DNA of 64,000 bases, taken from contig JAACJP010000032.1 of the NCBI GenBank assembly GCA_013368375.1, forward strand, positions 310,001 to 374,000, written 5' to 3'. The translations under genes were made by a program, and so were the position numbers. The notes beneath the pieces are model-generated. The model was not told the DNA's origin. It saw only the letters and a program-made list of their open reading frames with translations, and ran no database searches. Below are positions 11,677 through 21,408 of this stretch, piece after piece. The first letter of the stretch is position 1, and each line of letters starts with the position of its first letter. Origin of the DNA: Tricholomella constricta. Lineage: Eukaryota > Basidiomycota > Agaricomycetes > Agaricales > Lyophyllaceae.

Positions 11677-14600
11677 TTATCGCAAGCCTAGTAGTGATCG
11701 GAAACGCTGGAAGGTAACGCGGTCCAGGGGTTTGGTGAATAAGTCTGCGACGTTGTTCTTGGTGTTGATATAGTGGATGCTGAGTTCTTTGGACTGGGCG
11801 CGTTCGCGAAGGAAGTGGTATTTGATGTCGACGTGCTTGACGCGAGCATGTAAGAGGGGGTCCTCGGATAGATTGATGGCGGCGTTGTTATCGCAGAGAA
11901 TTGTTGTCGGTTCAGGGGTTTCGTATCCGATAGCGTTGAGCAGCGCGCGTAGCCAAATACATTCCTGTGCGGCCTCGAAAGCCGCCATGTACTCCACTTC
12001 GCATGAGGATGCGGCTACCGTCTTTTGTTTACGCGCGGCCCAAGAGATCGCTCCGGACCCTAAGTTCCATGTATATCCTCCGATACTTCGCCGAGTGTCA
12101 AGACAGTTGGCCCAGTCGGAGTCTGTGAATCCTAGCAGGGACATGTCAGGTGTTTCGCCGAGGTGTAGTTTCAGGTCTCGGGTCCCCTTTAGGTATCTGA
12201 CGAGGCGAATGGCGGCGTTCCAGTGTGCAGTGGCATAGGAATCAACGAATTGGGTGAGTTGTTGAACAGCGAACGCGATGTCGGGTCGTGTGGAAATAGC
12301 GAGGTAGAGCAGACAGCCGACTAGTGATCGGTACGGGAGTTTTTCGATGGCGCTTTGTGCTTCGCGTGATAATGTGGTCCGATCGACACGTCGAAGTTGT
12401 AGTCCCTTCTCCATTGGTAGTGAGAGTGGCGCCGCGTCTTGTTGACGGAATAGGTGTATGATTTTGTCGATTAGAGCGGTTTGTGATAATTTGACGGATT
12501 TATTGGCGCGATCCCATTCGACCGCGATGCCTACGACGAAACGAGGGGTACCGAGGTCGGAAATGGTCCAGACTTCTCGGAGTTCCTTTTTGAATTGTTC
12601 ATTTTCGGCTTCGCTGGTGGCGATGGATAGGAAGTCGTCGACATGTACGGCGGCGATCACGGTCCCGGTGTTTGATTTCCTGTAATATACGCACGATTCG
12701 CATGCGAGGCGGGTGAAGCCTCGTCCGATCATGAAGTCATTAAGCGTCTGGTTCCAGATCCTTCCGCTCTGCTTCATTCCGTACAATCCACGCACCAAGC
12801 ACCATACCCAGTCCTCTTTCCCTGGTTCCTCGAAACCCCGCGGTTGTTCCATATACTGGATCTCGTCCCAGGGGAGAAGTCCATAGAGGAACGCTGTCTT
12901 CACGTCTATCTGCATCGCATGCCATCCCTTTGCGGCCGCAATATGTAGTAGGATTCTCCACGATTCCATTCGCGCAGTCGGTGAGGTTGTCTTCGTGTAG
13001 TCCTTTCCGTAGACTTGTTCGTATCCTTTGAATACCAACCTGACTTTGAATCGGTCGATGTTGCCGTCGGCGTCGCGCTTTATTTTGAATATAGGACGCC
13101 CCTTCCGGACTTTGTGGCCCTGTGGGACTTCAGATCGGGGTATCAGTTTGTAGACTCCCATATCTTTCAGAGATTTGAGTTCGTCACTGTACGCTTCTGC
13201 CCATCGTTTGGCGTCTGGGGATGCTTTCGCCTCCTCCCATGTTCTGGGTTCGTCTTCGAAATCTACAGATGTCGGATCAAATCCGGCAGATTCGGCTATG
13301 GCTGCTAAAACTCGATCATGATCGAGTGCGTCATTGATCCCAGTGATCTCCGGAGGTTCCTCACTCTGATCCGGAGGTTCGGGTTCTGCGGTCCGTGCAT
13401 CCCTTTTCGTCTCCCGGGCCTTCTTGAGGCGTTCAGCGCTAGCTTTTGAATCCTGGACGGCCTGTTCAGTTCGGGTTGGTTTGGCGTTGTCTGGGTCTGC
13501 TCGGCGAGTGGGTTCTCGTTGTCTGTTGGACCTGCGAGGTTGCTCTGGTTCGGGATCGACCACTGGTTCGTCTACTCCGTGCGCTCCTTCAGGTGCGTCT
13601 GCGTCTGGTTGTTCGTACGTCGGTGTGAAGTCTTCGTCGTCGTCCCAGACTATTGGTTCTGACGTTGCGGATGTACGGATCTCCTCCATTGTGGTGGGTT
13701 CCTTCGTTGGAGGTACGATGGGTGTTGTTGGTGGATGACCGTCGTGGCTCTCTAGGAATCGAACGTGGTACGAACTGTAAACCTTCCCAGTTTTACGCTC
13801 GTAGCACCTGTATTCCTTGGCCCTCGGGTTGTAACCGATCAAGATGCATTCGATGGAACGCTCGTAGATCTTGGGGTTGTGTCGGCTGAGGATTAGGACG
13901 AATGCCTTGCAGCCGATCTCACGCATGTACGAGTAGTCGGGCTTTCGCTCATGCCATTTCTCATATGGTGTGATCCCCTTGAGCGACTTTGTCGCGGTTT
14001 TCTCGTGGAGATGTGTAGCAGTGAGGTAGAACTCGTCCCACATGTTGGGAGGGCATCCTGCTTCGATGCGCATGGTACGCGCTTTGTTCATGAGCGTGCG
14101 GTGCATTCGTTCCACGCGACCCATATGCGCTGAGGTGTATGGAGCGCCGAATTGTTGCGCGGACCCTTGTGCTTTGAGCCACTCATCCATTTGATGGCTG
14201 GCTAGTTCGCCATCGTGCCCTGTTCTGTATGTGCCCACTTTGAGTCCGGTCTCGACGAACCGTGCTCGTTCCCATGCCTGAAGCTCCTCTAGTGCGTCGT
14301 TCTTGCGTTTGAGGGGAATGGACCATGGTTTATTCGTGTAATCATCCACGAGATTCATGATGTAATTGTTTCCGTTACGCGACTGTACAGGCGATGGTCC
14401 CGTTAAGTCTATCCACACGATCCCCAGCTTTCTCGTCGCCCTGTGCCCCGCCCCTTCAGTTCGCGTCTTCGGGACTGGTGTCCTCGTCTGTTTTCCGACA
14501 ATGCAGGAGTCACATTTTGCGGGTTTCGACAAGAGCGAGGGTGGCATACCTGGGATGGTGCCGTTCTTGGCCATCTTGGTAATGGTCTGGTAATTGGCAT

Positions 14601-16263
14601 GGCCGAGTCGGCGGTGCCAGGACTCGAGATCGGGCGCGTGTTGGGCAGAGAGAGCGTGATCGGCAGAGATGGATTGGAATTTGAGGGAGTATAAGCGTTG
14701 GTTGGGCATTAAGGGTCCTCCGGCGATGAATGCGCCGGTGGATCGGTCGTGGATCCTTACGCCTTCTTTGTCGAAGTGGGCCGTGGTGTTGGCTGAGACA
14801 GAGAGTGCGCTGACAGAGATAAGGCGTACGGTTGAGTTGGGGACGTACAGGGCGTCTTCTAGGGTGATGGTGGCGCCTTTTGCAATGTGAAGGCGAATGG
14901 TGCCAATTCCGAGTGCGGCAATAGATGATCCTCCGACGCCAGTGATGGATCGTGAGGGGGTCGCTCTGAGCGTGAGGAAGTCGTTCTGATCCGGGGATAT
15001 ATGGATTGTGGCGCCCGAATCGACGTAGAAGGGGTATTCGTCGACTGAGATTGGAGTGCGTCGTTTCTGTTGGAGTGGCGTGATGATGGTGAAGGCGGAA
15101 TCGTCGATCGGCTTGGAATGAGTGGTCCAATCAACGGATGCTTGGGGAGGGTTCTCGATTGCGAGCCATGCGGCCTCGCGAGACGGCGCCACTGGTCCTT
15201 GGGGGAGTGGGGATGAGGCGAGGCCTGCGAACTCGGGCTTAATGCTGTCGTTACCTCCTCCTGCGATGTCATCGGGTGATACGTACGCGATGCACGCCTT
15301 TCCACTGCTGTTAATCCATGGGACAGGTATCTTTTCTTTGTCCTTCTTTGCGCCACTTCCTCCGCTTCCTCCTCCGGATCCGCTCTTTCCGGTACCTCCT
15401 TGTTCAGCTCTGCGCGCGGCGATCGATTCAGAGATCGTCTTGCCTTCCATACCTCCTCCTGGGCGGATACACCAGCGCTTAGTGTGTGTCTTGCACGGTT
15501 TCTTCGCCGCGTAGCAGAGGGGGCAGCACGGGGCGTCGGGCGCGTGTCCATGCTGATGGTCCGTGTCTTTGACTGCGAGTGCGGTGTCGCGCGATTGCAT
15601 CTGGCGTTTGGAGGACGAGAGGGTGTCTTCATAGCCGAGGACTTTGATAATGTGGCTGGAGGTGTAGGGATTCATCTTGGTAGAGTTCGCTAGATCGCGG
15701 GAAAGGCTGGATTGAATGTTGTCGAACGCTTTGTCGTTCAAGCTGTTCAGGATCGCGATACATTTGAACAGATCACGGTCGATAGTGCCCATGTCGAAAG
15801 CTGCGTCGACGAGTTTGCAGATGTTGGTAGCGGTGTCAACGGTGGGAGTGCCGACAGAGCAGTAGGTGGATAAGGCTTCCCGAATCTTCGCGACTTGTTT
15901 GATGGGTCCCGCGCCTAGGCAGTGGGCTTTGACGTTCTCGTAGCATATCTTGGCTCCTTTGGAAGGATCGATAAAGTCCAGGAGAGATTCATGGACGGCA
16001 TGCTCGAGGGCGGCGACGGCTAGCGCGCCGTTGGTCACGTAGTTGCCGTAGGCGCGTGGTTCGGTGGTGGGGTTGGGGGGAACGGTGAGGGGACTGAACA
16101 CGTACGTGAGGAGCCCGTTCATCGATAAAAAATTCCTGAAGCGCCTCTCCCAAGATTTAAAATCCGTCTTGTCTTTGTGTAATATCTCGCCTGTCCACTG
16201 CGTGCGTATCGCCAGAGCGGGGACGGACAAGTTGTTGCCTTCAGTTGGTTGTATAGTACCCAT
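11677..16263 (-). CDS. copia Gag-Pol polyprotein
   Basis: 1528 residues in one frame. The Gag-like N-terminus runs MGTIQPTEGNNLSVPALAIR ... DFKSWERRFRNFLSMNG. The aspartic protease motif is FYVDSGATIHIS. Integrase shows the zinc region WHRRLGHANY ... CDSCIVGKQ, then the core WIDLTGP ... MNLVDDYT ... HMGRVERMHRTLMNKARTM. Reverse transcriptase has AMQIDVKTAFLYGLL, GLYGMKQSGRIWN and the active site VHVDDFL. RNase H has GFTDSDWA, SSCEVEYMA, LCDNNAA and KHVDIKYHFLRE. The Gag-Pr-IN-RT-RH order is diagnostic of Ty1/copia (Pseudoviridae-like). Gag and Pol share a frame with no frameshift site. No inactivating mutation is seen, so this copy could be autonomous. Confidence 0.95.
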   Translation of the reverse strand: MGTIQPTEGNNLSVPALAIRTQWTGEILHKDKTDFKSWERRFRNFLSMNGLLTYVFSPLTVPPNPTTEPRAYGNYVTNGALAVAALEHAVHESLLDFIDPSKGAKICYENVKAHCLGAGPIKQVAKIREALSTYCSVGTPTVDTATNICKLVDAAFDMGTIDRDLFKCIAILNSLNDKAFDNIQSSLSRDLANSTKMNPYTSSHIIKVLGYEDTLSSSKRQMQSRDTALAVKDTDHQHGHAPDAPCCPLCYAAKKPCKTHTKRWCIRPGGGMEGKTISESIAARRAEQGGTGKSGSGGGSGGSGAKKDKEKIPVPWINSSGKACIAYVSPDDIAGGGNDSIKPEFAGLASSPLPQGPVAPSREAAWLAIENPPQASVDWTTHSKPIDDSAFTIITPLQQKRRTPISVDEYPFYVDSGATIHISPDQNDFLTLRATPSRSITGVGGSSIAALGIGTIRLHIAKGATITLEDALYVPNSTVRLISVSALSVSANTTAHFDKEGVRIHDRSTGAFIAGGPLMPNQRLYSLKFQSISADHALSAQHAPDLESWHRRLGHANYQTITKMAKNGTIPGMPPSLLSKPAKCDSCIVGKQTRTPVPKTRTEGAGHRATRKLGIVWIDLTGPSPVQSRNGNNYIMNLVDDYTNKPWSIPLKRKNDALEELQAWERARFVETGLKVGTYRTGHDGELASHQMDEWLKAQGSAQQFGAPYTSAHMGRVERMHRTLMNKARTMRIEAGCPPNMWDEFYLTATHLHEKTATKSLKGITPYEKWHERKPDYSYMREIGCKAFVLILSRHNPKIYERSIECILIGYNPRAKEYRCYERKTGKVYSSYHVRFLESHDGHPPTTPIVPPTKEPTTMEEIRTSATSEPIVWDDDEDFTPTYEQPDADAPEGAHGVDEPVVDPEPEQPRRSNRQREPTRRADPDNAKPTRTEQAVQDSKASAERLKKARETKRDARTAEPEPPDQSEEPPEITGINDALDHDRVLAAIAESAGFDPTSVDFEDEPRTWEEAKASPDAKRWAEAYSDELKSLKDMGVYKLIPRSEVPQGHKVRKGRPIFKIKRDADGNIDRFKVRLVFKGYEQVYGKDYTKTTSPTARMESWRILLHIAAAKGWHAMQIDVKTAFLYGLLPWDEIQYMEQPRGFEEPGKEDWVWCLVRGLYGMKQSGRIWNQTLNDFMIGRGFTRLACESCVYYRKSNTGTVIAAVHVDDFLSIATSEAENEQFKKELREVWTISDLGTPRFVVGIAVEWDRANKSVKLSQTALIDKIIHLFRQQDAAPLSLPMEKGLQLRRVDRTTLSREAQSAIEKLPYRSLVGCLLYLAISTRPDIAFAVQQLTQFVDSYATAHWNAAIRLVRYLKGTRDLKLHLGETPDMSLLGFTDSDWANCLDTRRSIGGYTWNLGSGAISWAARKQKTVAASSCEVEYMAAFEAAQECIWLRALLNAIGYETPEPTTILCDNNAAINLSEDPLLHARVKHVDIKYHFLRERAQSKELSIHYINTKNNVADLFTKPLDRVTFQRFRSLLGLR

Positions 16264-16460
16264 GGTGTAGGATATTGTGTCGTCCGAGGGGGACGATGTG
16301 TGTGTGGTAGGGGGGGGTTTGGAGACAAAGAGATTTGGGCGCGTCCGTCTCGATTAGATAACGACGCGCTGATAAGATTGGTTTTTCGGATCGGAGTACG
16401 ATCCGGGTTTCCGGTGCTGGATGGAGATTCTGTAATCGTCGACACTTGTGTGTTCAACGA

Positions 16461-16472
16461 TAGCCCATAACC
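16461..16472 (-). other. copia primer-binding site matching initiator tRNA-Met anticodon arm
   Basis: Directly after the 5' LTR the coding strand reads ggttatgggcta. This matches the classic copia-type PBS (complementary to the internal CCCATAACC anticodon stem-loop of initiator tRNA-Met) rather than a tRNA 3' end. It implies priming by a half-tRNA. Confidence 0.7.
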
Positions 16473-16800
16473 TGTTAGAATCTGTACCAGTAGACCGTAG
16501 ATAGGACTAATGGGGAAGAATATAAGACCTCAGTCCGGTATAAATGACTGCCATTGATCGTACCTAATGGGGAAGAATATAAGACTACGAGACTATTAGT
16601 TACGATCCGTGAAGTAAGATAGCGAAGACTTACCCTCAGTCCGGTATAAATGACTGAGGGTCTGTCGTATGTACTGTAGGTATATATATGTAAGAGTTGT
16701 CCTTTGTGTGAATAAGATAAAGGGAGAATGTAGATAAAGAGACCGTGGTGGCCGGGCCGATCACAAAGAGCGTCATCGGTGGCTCACCTTAATTCCAACA
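16473..16800 (-). repeat. copia 5' LTR
   Basis: 328 bp, apparently identical to 11303-11630. It is followed on plus by the second AAAGC duplication (16801-16805) and the remainder of the interrupted TIR (cagggcggttgagaatcaac). Confidence 0.95.
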
Positions 16801-17078
16801 AAAGCCAGGGCGGTTGAGAATCAACTGCCCTTGAGGCGGTTGGCCGGTGGTTGAACGTTGACTGGCGGTTGGCTGGCGCCTAGCTATTCCTTACATAATA
16901 TTACTTAGTTTGGAAACCAATCTAGACGGCTCGCGTGTCTGATCATTGATGGGCCCACGTTGGGCCCACGCGCGATCACGCTCGCCCTCAAATTCTTTGT
17001 TCTCGACGCGCCGTGTGCCCCACACATGTAAATTAGCCAGAAAATTCATTTCTTACCTGTACACCACCACCATCTCCC

Positions 17079-17249
17079 ATGCCAGCTGATCCAATAACTC
17101 CTCCTCCAACTGGACAGACCAGCTCAAATGCAGCTAGCAAGGGCAAGCGCAAACGGACAGATGCGGACAATGCTGCTGGCAGCTCCTCACAGACAAAGAA
17201 ACCTCGAAGGCAAAGGGCCACTAATCCACAGCCAAAGAAGCCTAAATGA
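17079..17249 (+). pseudogene. CACTA-like accessory ORF, 5' part
   Basis: Starts MPADPITPPPTGQTSSNAAS and runs into a basic, nuclear-localisation-like segment (GKRKRTDADNAAG; KKPRRQRATNPQPKKPK) before a TGA. The reading continues weakly up to the pogo-like insertion at 17283. The same gene resumes beyond that element at about 20080. It is the left-end, inward-reading ORF of the CACTA-like element, now broken by the insertion. Confidence 0.5.
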
Positions 17250-17280
17250 CCGAGCGACTGGCACTTACGGCGGGAAGAGA

Positions 17281-20079
17281 TACAGTCATTAAGCGGTCAG
17301 TGGGACACCATCACTCAGTGGGACAGTAGGTAATTTTGGGAGATCGGCTTCATCCCTGAGCTTAAAACTTTCCACATATAATTATATGTACCTATTGCAT
17401 ATTTCTCTACCTTGAGAAAGTTATTCTGTAACAATTGCAAGCACAGGAAACTGATCTGTGGTCAATTTGAATGTATTCAGCTTGTATTATCATATTTAAG
17501 AAAGCTTGTCTTGGAATTCAAGCTGGAAAATCATGTATATAGATATACCAATACAGCCAAGCATTGTTTTCACCGAAGAATATCTTTGGAGCTCTCAGAT
17601 CGCAAGTCGACGAGGAGGAGGGCAACTGGATAAAGGTGGCGTGTCACATCACGCATTACCATATTGGGACATTGCCCCTGGTCAATCGTGTCTCCTGAAT
17701 TAAAGTCTTTTATTCGTTAGTCTATCTCTCCCGACAGGTCTGCGAAGCAATGGAGAGGCAGTGCCGTACACAGGACAATGTCAAAATCCAGCTCAGTAAA
17801 ACAACTCTCAAACGACGTGTGCAGGGTATTTCGAGCCAGGCTTCGTCTAATGCCCAAAAGAGTTGGGTCACGGATTCTGAAGCCGACGTGATCATCAATT
17901 ATGCGTTGAAGCTTGCCGAAGAAGGTTGGCCTTTCAGCCGCACAAGAATGCAGGAGCACGCAGATGAAGTTGTGCGTGCGCGGCATGGGGACAGTTTTGT
18001 TGGAGTTGGGAAATGCTGGGTCGACCGCTTCGTCAACAAGCATAACACACATTTGAAGGCTTGCTGGTCTCGGACGTTGGATCAACAACGCGCACGAGCT
18101 GGGAACCCCGTGGCCAAAGAAGACTTCTTCAAAAAATTAAAGTACATGATTGACGGCAAAGAAGACGAGGATCCGATCAAGCCCCAGGATATCTATGGCA
18201 CCGACGAGTCTGGGTTCCAAGATGGAATCGGACAATCAGAGCGTGTCCTTGGAAGGGCTGGCAAGAAGGTTCAGCACCAGCAACGTAGCGGGGAAGGGAG
18301 AACATCACCGTCATTGTGACTATCTGTGCTGATGGAACCTCACTTGCACCGACCGTCATCTTCAAGGGCGAGCATTTCCAGTCAACTTGGCATCAAGAAA
18401 ATGTTCTGAAAGCATCGTCAGTGGTATTCTACCATTCAAATTGAGAATGTACTCACACCGTATTACACAAGGCTTGGCCATCAGAAAAAAGGTTACACTG
18501 ATGGAGAAATCGGTGTCGAGTGGATCAAGAATTTCGACAGACAGACCAAAGAGAAGGCTAACGGAAGGCGCCGTCTGCTTCTCGTCGATGGACATAATTC
18601 GCACTATACCCGTGGCTTCCTTGAACATGCACGCGTCAATCAAATTCGCGTCCTGTGCTATCCATCTCATGCGACTCACTTGTATCAAGGCCTCGACGTC
18701 GTGATCTTCAGTGTCTTGAAAAAGCGATGGTCACATCATCGTGATCAGTACGAGCGCGAACGTGGTCATCCTGTCAAAAAAACCAACTTCATCAAAGTTT
18801 ACGCGTTGGCTCATGCGGAGGCTCTTACGGTCAGAAATATCGAAGCTGCATTCGAGAAAACTGGCGTAGTTCCATTCAATCCTGAGGTGATCACAGAGGA
18901 AATGATGGCACCGAGCCGCACCACTTCAATCCAATCAATCCTTCCGATCGCACCTCCCAGCCCAGTGCGCGCCCTGACCGACATGATTCACCGTGCCCTA
19001 GCGCGGCAGAACATGTCAGAAGACGAAGCCAGTATATTACAAGAGCAGCCTACCGATGAGAATCCACTCCTTTTGACACCCTCTCGCAACGCCGTGCAAG
19101 AACTCGCATCAACGTCTGCCTCGCATCTCGTGTCCCGAACCCCAGCTCGATCCACCTCCACACTCCCCAGATACCAGCCCTACACGATATCCCCCTTCAA
19201 ACATCGTAATGCGAAGTTGCTGGACTATGCTGCGGTAACGGATCACGAAAGGGAGCTGCAGGAAGCATTAAAAGAAGCAGAGGAGCGTGATGAACGGCGC
19301 AAGCATGCCATGATTTCAATGCAGGCCACGACTATCCTGCATTCCCTGTATGTGAAGAAGATGAAGGTACATCTAGAGGAGCATGAGCAGCGAAAAGAAC
19401 AGAAGACAAAAAAGAACCGTATCTTTGGTGATGGGCTCGCGAAGGTACTTGATGCCGATGAATTCTACAACAAGGTTGTTCAGCTTGAGGAGGCAGCTGA
19501 GAAGGCTCAGGAGGAGAAAGAGGAGAGGCGGAAGAGACGGGAGACACATAGCGAGGCGCTGGCAGAGTGGAAGCGGCAGGACAAGGTGAGGGTCGAACGC
19601 AACAACGAACGTCGCAAAACCCATCAAGAAGATGTCGAAGTGTGGCAGCGCGAAGCTGATCAGGCCAAAGCTGAGCGTCGCAGACCAAGCAAGAAGCCAC
19701 AGTTGAAGGATTACAGAATTGAAAAGGCACTCCCGCGGCCTCAAAAGCCTGAGGCTGACGAGGAGGACGAGGACAACGACGACGAGGAGGACGCGGGTGG
19801 TGATGAGATGGAGGATTAGATCTGATCGGTCCCGATATGGACATGATCCGAGCGTGATGTGACGCGTCCCACTGAGCGATATATCTCTTGATAAGTGTTT
19901 TTTCTACTGATTGACATACAGCAATGGCAACTCTGGATAGATCTGTCTAGAAATGTGTAGAATACATGTTCTGTATACATAATACTGTGTGATAAATCCC
20001 AATTGTGTCAGAAGTCACCGGAAACATTTTTACTGCCTTGCAAATATTTGGGTGTCCCACTGACCGCTTAATGACTGTA
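17281..20079 (+). mobile_element. pogo/Fot1-like (Tc1-mariner superfamily) transposon
   Basis: The element spans 17283-20077 (2795 bp) flanked by TA (17281-17282, 20078-20079). Terminal inverted repeats of 27 bp are perfect by eye: cagtcattaagcggtcagtg ggacacc at the left and its reverse complement ending at 20077. CAGT..ACTG ends with a TA TSD and a CENP-B/DDE_1 transposase are diagnostic of pogo-like elements. An inner inverted motif (actcagtgggac near 17314; gtcccactgagc near 19868) repeats part of the TIR. It is inserted in the accessory ORF of the CACTA-like element. Confidence 0.9.
17750..19819 (+). pseudogene. pogo-type transposase, frameshifted
   Basis: The N-terminal half (17750-18319) holds a CENP-B/Tc5-type helix-turn-helix region (TTLKRRVQGISSQASSN ... 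KCWVDRFVNKHNTHLK) and the first catalytic Asp in IYGTDESGF. Near 18295 the frame shifts and continues as NITVIVTICADGTSLAPTV. After a probable intron come the second Asp in LLLVDGHNSHYTRGF and the third in HATHLYQGLDV, then EAAFEKTGVVPFNPEVI. This gives the D-D-D triad of pogo/Fot1 enzymes. A charged coiled-coil tail follows, ending in an acidic DEEDEDNDDEEDAGGDEMED. The frameshift means this copy is probably inactive. Confidence 0.85.
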
Positions 20080-20529
20080 CCAAAGGCGGCAGAAAAGACA
20101 AAGGTGTATGTTTTAGTACAGATTCTGATCTTTTGCTTTCAGCAATCTCTGGAGCTCCACCTCTGTGTTCTCTGGCGCCTTTCGAGCCAGAATGCCATCT
20201 CTCCCATCATTACTAATGGTGACAAAGCTCCTCTAAACAGGTGTTTTTCCTCTGAGAGGCAAGTGAGGACCTCGGTAACTGCAAGCCTTGACCAGAACAG
20301 CGGCCGTCTCCACGATGTTGAAGCCATGGTGCAGGACTTCAAGGTCTCTCTTCCAGTGGGCGGCACTATCTCAAATAGCATCAAACGGATTGCGGAGTTG
20401 TACTTGCTTTTTATATTCAGGACTGTGGCCTGCCTCGGCCTTAACCGGTGGGCACCTGACGTTCTCAGTGGCGATCCTGATTCCATCTACAACCTGCTTC
20501 ATGAGATTTTGCGTGACAAAAAGAAGTGA
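20080..20529 (+). pseudogene. CACTA-like accessory ORF, 3' part
   Basis: Resumes right after the pogo-like right end. The frame reads VPKAAEKTKVYVLVQILIF ... SLPVGGTISNSIKRIAEL ... LGLNRWAPDVLSGDPDSIYN and stops at 20529. LGL(R/N)RWAPD...DS(L/I)YN is a recurring signature of a protein encoded beside Tnp2-like transposases in Agaricomycete CACTA elements (from memory, unverified). With 17079-17249 it forms one gene interrupted by the pogo-like element. Confidence 0.5.
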
Positions 20530-21214
20530 AGCCAAGAATCAAAGGACTGAGTAGAGTAGAGACATCGTGGGACCCATTTAAGGCCTTTCGGAGTGTTCTG
20601 AGTCTTCCACAATTCTGTATTGCAAGGCTGAGACCTGGGAGAGGCCCTCCACTGACATCGCCATGGAATAGGACGAGGAATAAGAGAAAAACACTTGGGG
20701 CAGCAAGCAGTCCGAATGATTTCTGGCTCCACACAGTACAGGCGATATGCTGTGCGAACGTCGCCAGGAATTTTGAGATCCAAAAGCTTAATGTTAAACC
20801 CAGATGAAAAGAGAGCAACTCCAAGAAGATGAAGAGTGGTAGCAAGGATGAGTTGAATTGCCCGCAGAGCTTTGTTGGCAGTAGAGCGGCTCACACTGGC
20901 TCTGATATGAAGCCAGACAACGAGCAAGCAAACCATTTTCACAATTAGCGCCACGAGAAAGTCGATAACTCAGGTATTATCAGCATAAATACAAGAAATA
21001 ACGGACATCACTCATATTTTGGGTAACTTGAATCTCTCGGATGTGTTGGTGCCAGAGATGGCTGCTGATTCTGCTCCGGTGACACTGGTCTTTTATCACG
21101 TTTCTCATGCTTGAGACGTGTCGATGAATCAACAACCTGTCCCAGTTGCTCGACCCCATCAACAGTTGTAGTATATGCCCTGCATGCTGTACAGGTACAT
21201 ACAACTGGTGCCAT
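20530..21214 (-). pseudogene. Tnp2-like CACTA transposase, N-terminal remnant
   Basis: Exon 1 starts MAPVVCTCTACRAYTTTVDG and contains SSTRLKHEKRDK. After an intron come DVRTAYRLYCVEPEIIRTAC, CPKCFSLIPRPIPWRCQWR, SPRSQPCNTELWKT and RCLYSTQSFDSWLHFFLSRK. The Cys pairs and STQSFDSWL..FLSR are the N-terminal signature of the basidiomycete Tnp2-like family. The catalytic remainder is absent: the sequence runs straight into the 3' end of the convergent accessory ORF. The element has thus lost most of its transposase by internal deletion and cannot be autonomous. Confidence 0.65.
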
Positions 21215-21330
21215 TGGAGAATGAAGAAGTAATGGTGTGTGTTATCTGTGATCAGCTTGATGCGGCGGCACAATCTCAAACCGATCATTTTTCCAAAAGT
21301 AGTAATATTACATAATGATCGTCAAACATT

Positions 21331-21408
21331 GGCCAACCGCCAGTCAACCACCGGCCAACCGCCTCAAGGGCAGTTGATTCTCAACCGCCCTGGCTTTTGC
21401 CTCTTGTG
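21331..21408. repeat. right terminal inverted repeat of the CACTA-like element
   Basis: Reverse-complements to the left end (11287-11302 joined to 16806-16880). It includes ggccggtggttga, tgaggcggttgg and cagggcggttgag and ends ..cttttgcctcttgtg, followed by the CGA duplication. Confidence 0.85.

Larger units (their letters stand above)
11303..16800 (-). mobile_element. complete Ty1/copia LTR retrotransposon
   Basis: 5498 bp, coding strand minus. It has two 328-bp LTRs with no difference seen, a 5-bp TSD (AAAGC), a primer-binding site, a purine tract and one uninterrupted 1528-codon Gag-Pol frame. Identical LTRs and an open frame indicate very recent transposition. It sits inside the terminal inverted repeat of the CACTA-like element. 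Confidence 0.95.
11287..21408. mobile_element. CACTA-like DNA transposon, host of two nested elements
   Basis: Outer ends are CACAAGAGGCAAAAGCCAGG at the left (11287-11302, continuing at 16806) and its inverse, cctggcttttgcctcttgtg, ending at 21408. The inverted repeat extends inward about 65 bp and is rich in short GCGGTTGG-type subterminal motifs. The flanks carry a 3-bp duplication CGA (11284-11286 and 21409-21411). CAC..GTG ends, a 3-bp TSD and subterminal repeats suggest CACTA/EnSpm. Without the nested copia (5503 bp with its TSD) and pogo-like (2797 bp) insertions, the element is about 1.8 kb, so it is internally deleted. A paralogous uninterrupted flank near 24200-24240 confirms the insertion point. 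Confidence 0.75.

Noticed and set aside
20139..20486. 115-residue minus-strand ORF continuing below the Tnp2-like fragment
   Set aside because: It does not continue the Tnp2 family. The opposite strand encodes the recognisable LGLNRWAPD accessory ORF, so this is its shadow.
16806..21394. hAT-type reading of the CAGGGCGG ends
   Set aside because: The sequence outside CAGGG (gcaaaagc / gcttttgc) is an inverted, not direct, repeat. The TIR therefore extends outward to CACAAG, and no 8-bp TSD exists.
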